Notes under the pieces: generated by a model | Seen by the model: only the letters and a program-made list of their open reading frames with translations | Database searches by the model: none | Told to the model about the DNA's origin: nothing | Translations under genes and position numbers: made by a program | Part shown: positions 7,280 to 12,389 of the stretch, one piece after another | Layout of the letters: each line of letters opens with the position of its first letter | Position numbering within the stretch: the stretch's first letter is position 1 | Origin: an uncultured bacterium | Lineage (GTDB): Bacteria; Cyanobacteriota; Vampirovibrionia; Gastranaerophilales; Gastranaerophilaceae | NCBI GenBank assembly: GCA_902489575.1 | Contig: CABUAQ010000057.1 | Coordinates: forward strand, 1 to 12,389 | Direction of reading: 5' to 3' | Length of the DNA: 12,389 bases

Positions 7280-9323
7280 GAAGTCTTGTCTTTTTATCCT
7301 TTAGTGAAACTTTTAATTTATATTCTTCATTGTTAAGAATGTTTTTAAGATAAACTTCCTGATTGTTTTTTATAGCTTTTAATAAAATTTCTGCCGGAAG
7401 TTCAATCTGAGCTGTAAATCTTTTATCAGAAAGGTTATTTACAATTAAGTATTTTTCTCCTTTATAACTTCTTATGTATGCAAAGATATAAGGTTTTTCG
7501 GTTTTTAGTACTGTCAAAGAGCCGCGTCTTAGAGCCGGAATTTCTTTTCTCAGCTCTATCATTTTTTGAACTTTGTGGAATATTTTTCCACTGTATGTTT
7601 TTGTTGTTTCTGTAGCATCATAGAACGCTTGCTTTGTTAAGCTGCCTCTGTTAATGTCACGGCTGTCAAAGAACGATAGAAGCTTTATTTTACTTTTGAA
7701 TTGTTTTTTCTTTCGTAGTTCGGCACTTTTTTGAGCATTGTCAAAATTGTTTTTAGCTCCTATTTCATCTCCGTAGTATATTATAGGAATTCCCGGCATT
7801 GATAATAATACTGAAAATGCCATTTCTATATGGTCATGGTTTTCGTCAAGAAAGTTTGCCATGCGTCCTGAAACGCCAAAACCTTTTCTAAACGGAGCGC
7901 CTTTCGGTTCTAAAGCCTGATAAATCAGTTCTCTCATTTCAGGGGTTACCATCTCTAAAGTTAGTTCATCGTGAACTCTTAAAAATGTTGCCCAACTTGC
8001 GGATTCAGGAATATTTGGAGTCTGTTTTACAGCCTCTTTAAAATATTTGCTGTCTTCTGTTATAAAACTTGCCCAAAGTGCAGGCATATATGGAAAATTA
8101 TATGCAATCTGAACTTCATCTGTACGTTTTAATTCTCTTGGTTGTCCATCGATTACACTTTCGGTTTTTCTTTCAGTTCCAAAATAGGGAATAACATCTT
8201 TTGGCAGCTGGCAGGCTTCGGCTTGAAGTACTGTTCGTGGTGCTACTGCTTGAAGATAGTTGCTTAGTAATTTTATTATTGCATGTGTTTTGGGAAGGTT
8301 TTCCGCATTTGTCCCCGGTTCTTTTATAAGGTATGGAATAGCATCAAGTCTAAAAATATCAACTCCGAGGTTAGCCCAGTAATTCATTGTTTGAAGGTTA
8401 TAATAAAGTACTTCAGGATTTTCCCAATTGATGTCTAATTGAAACGGGTAGAATGTGTGATACAAATAATAATCTTTTCTGTCAATTGTTACTTTTCTGT
8501 AGTTGTGTTCGGTGATTTCAGGGAAAATTAGTCTTCGTTTACTTGTTGTTCCGTTATCTTCTTTGTATTCAACCACTGTCCCAAGTTTGGGGTCTACATA
8601 TTTTGTATATTCAGGCATGGTTTGTATTGTGACAAAATTATCAAGTTTTGAAATGTCGCCTTTTAAAGCACTCTGGAACCATTCATGCTGATCTGAAAAA
8701 TGATTTAATACAAGGTCTGCTTTGATGTTAAAGCCTTTTTCTTTAGCCTGTTTAATGAAGTTTTCAAATTGAATTTTGCCGCCAAGATCTTTTCGCACAT
8801 TTTGTGGATTTTTAACGTCAAAACCAGCATCTTCCATTGGGGAATCAGCGAACGGAAGCATGTAAATAGTTGTTACTCCTAATTTTTTTAAATAATCGAG
8901 CATGTTTACGGTGTCGTTAAATTGATTTGGTTTTTCAGGAGTTACTGTACCAAATTGATCAACATAAAACATGTAAATAACTTCATCTTTGTACCAATCG
9001 CTTACTCTGGTTAAATCTTCCTGTTTAAGTGTTTCTGAACGTTCAGCTTTTGCTTTTTTAGCTATTTCTAGTATATTTTCATAGATTTCTTCAGTACGTT
9101 CCAAACCGTATATCTTTGTTATATTTGCTTTTAATTCTTTTTCAAGTTTTGCAGAAATTACAGAAGGCTCTCTGGCAATATAAACACCGTTTTGAGGGTC
9201 TATAGATTGAATTTCAGCAGATGTATTTTGTTCTATTGTTTGATCTTCAGCAAAGATGCAGCTTTGTGTTGATAAATTAAGCACAAAAGCTAGCAATATT
9301 GCCGATACCAGTTTTTTGTTCAT
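7239..9323 (-). CDS. Exported GH13 glycosidase, trehalose-synthase (TreS)-like
   Basis: The 694-residue protein has a signal peptide (MNKKLVSAILLAFVL..., probable cleavage after IFA, residue 25), then a helical segment (about 26-105) and a GH13 barrel. The barrel follows TreS (maltose alpha-D-glucosyltransferase, which interconverts maltose and trehalose) along its length. It has WYKDEVIY (110-117), LPFADSPMEDAGFD (156-169) and LVLNHFSDQHEWF (204-216). FRLDAIPYL (324-332) carries the nucleophile Asp327, and LQAEA (366-370) the acid/base Glu369. FLRVHDELTLEMVT (447-460) carries the third Asp452, and PGIPIIYYGDEIG is at 510-522. The usual TreS segment after that, with MQWTPDRNAGF, is replaced by a Lys-rich stretch. 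A beta-sandwich tail ends the protein. TreS is normally cytoplasmic, so export is odd; true activity could be another alpha-glucan conversion. The ATG at 9323 follows AAGGGGG (9333-9339); a start at 9386 would overlap the upstream gene. It lies 28 bases after the deaminase gene. Confidence 0.85.
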   Translation of the reverse strand: MNKKLVSAILLAFVLNLSTQSCIFAEDQTIEQNTSAEIQSIDPQNGVYIAREPSVISAKLEKELKANITKIYGLERTEEIYENILEIAKKAKAERSETLKQEDLTRVSDWYKDEVIYMFYVDQFGTVTPEKPNQFNDTVNMLDYLKKLGVTTIYMLPFADSPMEDAGFDVKNPQNVRKDLGGKIQFENFIKQAKEKGFNIKADLVLNHFSDQHEWFQSALKGDISKLDNFVTIQTMPEYTKYVDPKLGTVVEYKEDNGTTSKRRLIFPEITEHNYRKVTIDRKDYYLYHTFYPFQLDINWENPEVLYYNLQTMNYWANLGVDIFRLDAIPYLIKEPGTNAENLPKTHAIIKLLSNYLQAVAPRTVLQAEACQLPKDVIPYFGTERKTESVIDGQPRELKRTDEVQIAYNFPYMPALWASFITEDSKYFKEAVKQTPNIPESASWATFLRVHDELTLEMVTPEMRELIYQALEPKGAPFRKGFGVSGRMANFLDENHDHIEMAFSVLLSMPGIPIIYYGDEIGAKNNFDNAQKSAELRKKKQFKSKIKLLSFFDSRDINRGSLTKQAFYDATETTKTYSGKIFHKVQKMIELRKEIPALRRGSLTVLKTEKPYIFAYIRSYKGEKYLIVNNLSDKRFTAQIELPAEILLKAIKNNQEVYLKNILNNEEYKLKVSLKDKKTRLLMYPYAVVWLKLP

Positions 9324-9351
9324 AAATATTATCCCCCTTGATATTGATTTT

Positions 9352-9801
9352 TTAAATCTGGTTTTCAAGTTCCTGTCTGATTTCATCTACGGAAACTCTT
9401 ACTATTGGTGAATTTTCATCTTTTCTTAGAACGCAATTTTTAATTCCTGCTTGAACAATAAAACGTTTACATAAAATGCAAATAAAGTTATGTCCCCAAA
9501 TGTAAATTGTAGAATCTTTGCATCGGTCTTGCCCGGCTTGGATTATTGCATTTTGTTCAGCATGTATAGAACGGCAGGTTTCATATTTTGTACCTGATTC
9601 TATATTGTGTTTTATTCTGTAGCATTCTCCCCGCTCTGCACAAGACTCTACTTTGGACGGAGTTCCGTTGTAGCCTGTGGCTTTGATTTTTTTGTCTTCC
9701 CCTACAATAACTGCTCCAACTTGAGCTCTAATACAGTTTGAACGGCTTGCACAAGTTTTTGCCAAGTCTAAAAAATATTCATCCCATGGTTTTATTTCCA
9801 T
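9352..9801 (-). CDS. Deoxycytidylate (dCMP) deaminase, ComEB family
   Basis: This zinc enzyme deaminates dCMP to dUMP, feeding thymidylate synthesis in the cytoplasm. The 149-residue length is normal. The active site reads CRSIHAEQNAI (76-86), giving zinc ligand His80 and proton shuttle Glu82. FICILC (106-111) supplies Cys108 and Cys111. The family normally has Pro-Cys-x-x-Cys; here Ile107 replaces the proline. AQVGAVIVGEDKKIKATGYNGTP (26-48) and CAERGECYR (54-62) are also typical of dCMP deaminases of the ComEB/T4 type, whose extra Cys/His residues can bind a second zinc. A ribosome site of AGAGG type lies just upstream, partly over the end of the preceding gene, 13 bases away. It is the middle gene of a three-gene operon. 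A general cytidine-type deaminase is the alternative, but the CAERG/HAE arrangement favours dCMP. Confidence 0.88.
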   Translation of the reverse strand: MEIKPWDEYFLDLAKTCASRSNCIRAQVGAVIVGEDKKIKATGYNGTPSKVESCAERGECYRIKHNIESGTKYETCRSIHAEQNAIIQAGQDRCKDSTIYIWGHNFICILCKRFIVQAGIKNCVLRKDENSPIVRVSVDEIRQELENQI

Positions 9802-9814
9802 ATTTTACCTCTGT

Positions 9815-10747
9815 TTAGTATCTGTTATTTCTTATTCCTGTTTTTATCAGTGAAATATTGTATTTATCTGCAAGTTTTGAAATTTTGTCTGAATTAATTC
9901 CATCGCCTGCTTCAATAATTAATCCAATTCTTCCTTGTATTGCAGTATTAATAATTTCTTCGTTCTCAATAACGCCATCCAATGCCATAACTGCTTCTTT
10001 TGAATTTTCGCAAGCAATATCCATAGCTTTTTCGCAGCAATCAATTCCGAATGATGCACCTTGAACGATAGCTTTTGTTGATAAATCTTTAGCTATAACT
10101 ACAGCTTTGCTTTTAAGATATTTTGCAACCTTCCATGCAAAAATTGCATCTTCTGCCAATTGTTGTGTAGGTTTTATTTTTCCTGCAACTTTGAATGATG
10201 ATTTTGTTAATCTGCTTTGATTTTGTTCCTGAATCAGATAGCCAAACGGAGTTACTTTAATATCCTGAGCTGAAAATCCAAGGATTTCTTGCAGGGGACT
10301 TGTTACTCTAATTAAGTTAATATTGCTTTTTAATAAGTATTCTTGAGCTTCTTTAGAATAATTTACAGCGATAATGTTTTTCACCTTTACCGCTTTAAGT
10401 TGCTTTGCTGTTTCAATTTCAATTTCTTTACTAAATCCTATTGTTCCTCCGATGAGGCTTAATGCATCGGTTTCAACGAGTTTTTGGTAAGCGTTATCAA
10501 CGGAACTTGCTAAGGCTACCGCGCAAAGTTTACCTTCGCTGGCAATTGCGCCTGCATTAACATCAAAAAATTCGCTTAAAATTTCAACAACTTTTGTAAG
10601 ATTTAGATAATCGATGTATTCAAGCTGGTCGATATCGTTAAGTATTTCATATTCTATTCCGCCTTCAATCGGGGCTATCCCTGCCATTTGAAATATATTT
10701 TCGCCGCAGGTAATGGCGCTGATGCTGTTAATTTCTATAGTTTCCAT
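9815..10747 (-). CDS. Stand-alone AICAR-transformylase-like protein lacking the catalytic Lys-His
   Basis: The 310 residues align by eye with the C-terminal AICAR formyltransferase half of PurH. CGENIFQ (14-20) corresponds to 'YGENPHQ'. DYLNLTKVVEILSEF (46-60) corresponds to 'SYNN...D...ALELVREF', and TDALSLIGGTIGF (93-105) to 'TDPxSAFGGIIAF'. FAWKVAKYLKSKAVVIAKD (203-221) is almost canonical, and IKTGIRNNRY at the end matches 'VFTGxRHFRH'. The IMP cyclohydrolase half is absent. Active-site motifs are lost: 'KHxNPCG' reads SEGKLCA (70-76), so the catalytic Lys-His pair is Ser-Glu; 'GxGAGQxSRVD' reads VQGASFGID (228-236); 'SDAFFPF' reads LDGVIEN (256-262). It may bind a nucleotide or folate without catalysing formyl transfer; the role is unknown. 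The ATG at 10747 follows GAGGG; a GTG four codons upstream is less likely. It is the first gene of the operon with the dCMP deaminase. Confidence 0.75.
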   Translation of the reverse strand: METIEINSISAITCGENIFQMAGIAPIEGGIEYEILNDIDQLEYIDYLNLTKVVEILSEFFDVNAGAIASEGKLCAVALASSVDNAYQKLVETDALSLIGGTIGFSKEIEIETAKQLKAVKVKNIIAVNYSKEAQEYLLKSNINLIRVTSPLQEILGFSAQDIKVTPFGYLIQEQNQSRLTKSSFKVAGKIKPTQQLAEDAIFAWKVAKYLKSKAVVIAKDLSTKAIVQGASFGIDCCEKAMDIACENSKEAVMALDGVIENEEIINTAIQGRIGLIIEAGDGINSDKISKLADKYNISLIKTGIRNNRY

Positions 10748-10769
10748 TATATCCCTCACTTATGATCTG

Positions 10770-10798
10770 ATGCTAACATAAAGACATGCTGCTCGCAA
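10770..10798 (-). promoter_or_regulatory. Candidate sigma-70 promoter for the AICARFT-like / deaminase / GH13 operon
   Basis: On the minus strand, TTGCGA (10798-10793) is separated by 17 bases from TAGCAT (10775-10770). A TG stands one base before the -10 box (extended -10). Each hexamer matches consensus at 4 of 6 positions. The predicted start point would be near 10763, about 16 bases before the chosen ATG. Confidence 0.45.
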
Positions 10799-10842
10799 GT
10801 TAATAAATCTTCAACTATTTGACCTAAATTTTTTAGATATTC

Positions 10843-10871
10843 TTGTCATTTTAACATGTTTTTTATATAAT
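10843..10871 (+). promoter_or_regulatory. Strong sigma-70-type promoter for the 233-residue protein gene
   Basis: TTGTCA (10843-10848), exactly 17 bases, then TATAAT (10866-10871): the -10 box is perfect and the -35 box matches 5 of 6. Transcription should begin near 10878. That leaves no room for a ribosome site before the ATG at 10887 and so favours the ATG at 10905, which is preceded by GAGGA. Confidence 0.75.
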
Positions 10872-10904
10872 TAAATTGTTTGAATAATGACTAATGAGGA
10901 AAAG

Positions 10905-11606
10905 ATGGCGGTAAACGAAATGAATGACGGAATGGGAAAAAAGATTGTTGAAGCTTTAAAGATGCAAACAGCTGATCATTCTGACGGTGAAGTTTTTGTA
11001 AACGAAGCAGGAGAAGAAATTGCTTCTGAGCCTGCGGTTGATAATTCTTCTGATTTGCCGGTTCACAGTGATACTGTTTCTGCTGAAGGAGAAGAACCAA
11101 TTTCTTTATATGACAGCAATGAGAAATATTCTCATTCATATCAGTCAGATTTACAGGCAAAAATTCAGTCCCAGTTACAGTTTCAGGCAGCTACTCAATC
11201 ACAGCCTTTTTCCGGGTCTCAATCGTTTGTTGATAATGTATTTCAGCAAAGTTTGGCTCAAAATTTAGGTAGTACATTCGCTCAAGAATTGCCTGATGAT
11301 TTTAATTATCCTGCTAATGTTGCTGTTTTAAAACAGCTTATAGCAAAACTTCCAACAGGTGTTTCAAGACAAACAGGTGCGCTCATAATAAAACAAACTA
11401 TGGAAGCTTTGGGGATTTCTATGGGTAGTGTTTTACAAGAAGCTAAACAGGTTCAGGAAGCTCTTGTTAGTAGTTCTAAAGAATGTCAAAATAGTATTGT
11501 TGAATATCGTAAACAAATAGGAATTTTGGAATCAAAATCCCAGCAATATCAAAAACAAGCTGCCATTATGAATGATATTATCCATTTGTTTATTCAGACA
11601 CGTTAA
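10905..11606 (+). CDS. Unrecognised 233-residue protein: acidic disordered N-terminus, helical C-terminal domain
   Basis: I do not recognise a named family. Residues 1-75 are acidic and rich in Ser/Glu/Asp/Val. Residues 78-130 are a Gln/Ser/Phe-rich low-complexity stretch. Residues 136-233 look folded and entirely helical, with PANVAVLKQLIAKLP (136-150), TGVSRQTGALIIKQTMEALG (151-170) and a long amphipathic coiled coil (175-220) ending IIHLFIQTR. No signal peptide or membrane segment is visible, so it should be cytoplasmic. A tail-like disordered region followed by a helical oligomerisation domain would suit a scaffold or adapter role, but that is speculation. The start at 10905 is chosen because GAGGA stands 4 bases upstream and the near-consensus promoter leaves too short a leader for the ATG at 10887. 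A terminator follows at 11631-11661, so it is probably transcribed alone. Confidence 0.75.
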   Translation: MAVNEMNDGMGKKIVEALKMQTADHSDGEVFVNEAGEEIASEPAVDNSSDLPVHSDTVSAEGEEPISLYDSNEKYSHSYQSDLQAKIQSQLQFQAATQSQPFSGSQSFVDNVFQQSLAQNLGSTFAQELPDDFNYPANVAVLKQLIAKLPTGVSRQTGALIIKQTMEALGISMGSVLQEAKQVQEALVSSSKECQNSIVEYRKQIGILESKSQQYQKQAAIMNDIIHLFIQTR

Positions 11607-11630
11607 GAAGTTTATTATATTAAGTTTATA

Positions 11631-11661
11631 AAAAAGACCTTCCAGTGTGAAAGGTCTTTTT
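11631..11661. terminator. Bidirectional intrinsic terminator between convergent genes
   Basis: AAAAAGACCTT (11631-11641), a 9-base loop, then AAGGTCTTTTT (11651-11661) make a perfect 11-base stem, with T-runs on both strands. It lies between the stop codons of the plus-strand 233-residue protein gene (11606) and the minus-strand 110-residue protein gene (11674), and should stop transcription from both. Confidence 0.9.
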
Positions 11662-11673
11662 TTATGTGCTATT

Positions 11674-12006
11674 CTAGCTTATATTGTAAGAGAACGAGTT
11701 CTTAATATTTGCATTAATCATAGAATCGCAGGAAGCAATTTCCTCTGAGTATTCCTTGATTTGAAGTTCTAATGTAGATTTTTGTCTATCAAGTTTTTCT
11801 TCTAAAAGTTTTAATTTGTATTGTCTTTGTTGTAATTTCTTGGCTATTGCGCTATCCGATTCATAATCTGTTCCGACCTGTAAAAGCTCATTAGCAGAGT
11901 TTTGAGCTGTCATTTTTGCCTGGGTTATCAAGTGCAATTGCCATTCTGCTGTTGACTTTTGCATCATTAAGTATCGTTTTCTGATTATTCCGATAAATAA
12001 ACCCAT
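11674..12006 (-). CDS. Unrecognised small helical/coiled-coil protein, 110 residues
   Basis: No family is recognised. The protein starts MGLFIGIIRKRYLMMQ, an amphipathic helix with a basic cluster, and continues almost wholly in predicted helix. Residues 55-95 are a heptad-rich, Lys/Gln/Glu/Leu coiled coil (KLLEEKLDRQKSTLELQIKE, from 65). The end, INANIKNSFSYNIS, is polar. There is no signal peptide or zinc motif. A helical hairpin of this size recalls FliJ/YscO-type chaperone stalks or small type III substrates in shape only; I see no diagnostic residue. It lies 14 bases after the 90-residue gene on the same strand, with a GGCGG-type purine-rich ribosome site, and ends next to the terminator at 11631-11661. 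The pair looks co-transcribed. Confidence 0.65.
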   Translation of the reverse strand: MGLFIGIIRKRYLMMQKSTAEWQLHLITQAKMTAQNSANELLQVGTDYESDSAIAKKLQQRQYKLKLLEEKLDRQKSTLELQIKEYSEEIASCDSMINANIKNSFSYNIS

Positions 12007-12020
12007 TTTCTTTTCCGCCT

Positions 12021-12293
12021 TTATCTTTTTTGATCTAGGTGTGAACCTTTTAAGAAATTATGCTGGCTGTTTTCTGCGATTAATTGTTCCATTTTATTTA
12101 GCTGGTGTCTGTGGTAATTAAGCCTGTATTGTGCCATTTTTAATTTCTTTTTTACCGTTAGAAAATCTTTTATTCCTTCTACTATCGAATTTGCCATACT
12201 CTGTATGGGGTTAGTTCTGATTAAATAATTCTTTGTGTAAATTAGGAAATCTATGATTCTTCTAATGTATAGTTCCAGAGTTTCTCGAAACAT
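12021..12293 (-). CDS. Unrecognised small basic helical protein, 90 residues
   Basis: No family is recognised. The 90-residue protein is strongly basic and predicted helical: MFRETLELYIRRIIDFLIYTKNYLIR at the start is amphipathic rather than clearly membrane-spanning. Residues 46-75 (FLTVKKKLKMAQYRLNYHRH and on) form a second basic helix, and the tail after 75 is polar. The ATG follows AAGGAG (12298-12303) with 4 bases of spacing. No convincing promoter was found in the AT-rich 96 bases upstream. It is followed after 14 bases by the 110-residue gene, so the two are probably an operon. Both being short, helical and unlike known families suggests a shared role, unknown here. Confidence 0.62.
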   Translation of the reverse strand: MFRETLELYIRRIIDFLIYTKNYLIRTNPIQSMANSIVEGIKDFLTVKKKLKMAQYRLNYHRHQLNKMEQLIAENSQHNFLKGSHLDQKR

Positions 12294-12389
12294 GACGCTC
12301 CTTACACTTTAGACCTACATATATCTAAAAACATTACTCGTTTATTAATTGATAAAATATTTGAATTATTGTAATATTTCTTAATATTT

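Noticed and set aside
9323..9386. A longer start at 9386 for the glycosidase.
   Set aside because: It would overlap the deaminase gene and bury the signal peptide; the ATG at 9323 has a strong AAGGGGG site and exposes the signal peptide.
10887..10905. ATG at 10887 as start of the 233-residue protein.
   Set aside because: It is only about nine bases from the predicted transcription start and has no ribosome site.
1..12389. CRISPR arrays, insertion sequences, tRNA or rRNA genes.
   Set aside because: No regularly spaced repeats, transposase frames, terminal inverted repeats, or cloverleaf/rRNA signatures were seen on either strand.
12294..12389. A promoter upstream of the 90-residue gene.
   Set aside because: Several AT-rich hexamers occur, but none pair at 16-18 bases with a credible -35 box.

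Overview
The window is AT-rich with tightly packed genes and almost no intergenic DNA. Most genes have recognisable Shine-Dalgarno sites, and the standard bacterial code reads through every gene. A flagellar-type export operon of unusual composition sits beside a TreS-like glycosidase and several helical proteins I do not recognise. The overall protein character recalls the non-photosynthetic, gut-associated relatives of cyanobacteria (Melainabacteria/Vampirovibrionia, order Gastranaerophilales). That placement is an inference from gene character, since no rRNA or marker gene is present.

Region 1 (1-5992, minus strand) is one continuous operon read from right to left: fliE, fliF, a very divergent FliG-like gene, fliH, flhA, and then the first 21 codons of yidD running off the left edge. 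Gaps are 48, 3 and 12 bases, then a TAATG overlap, then 29 bases. The operon supplies the MS ring and rod adapter, a C-ring-like component, the ATPase regulator and the major export gate. The ATPase gene fliI, the rod, hook and filament genes, and fliM/fliN are not in the window. The FliG position holds a protein with an unfamiliar N-terminal domain and no recognisable torque motifs. FlhA carries several residues more typical of injectisome SctV. This is the most interesting system here.

Region 2 (5993-6175) is a short divergent promoter region. To its right, on the plus strand, lies a multipass acyltransferase-3 family protein (6176-7279). Its 3' end overlaps the next gene tail to tail by 41 bases.

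Region 3 (7239-10747, minus strand) is a three-gene operon read right to left: a stand-alone, apparently catalytically degenerate AICAR-transformylase-like protein, a deoxycytidylate deaminase, and a GH13 enzyme of trehalose-synthase type carrying a secretion signal.

Region 4 (10748-12389) starts with another divergent promoter region, including a near-consensus sigma-70 promoter at 10843-10871. That promoter drives a plus-strand gene for an unrecognised 233-residue protein with an acidic, disordered N-terminus and a helical C-terminus. A bidirectional hairpin terminator (11631-11661) separates it from two small helical minus-strand genes of 110 and 90 codons. The last 96 bases are AT-rich with no gene.
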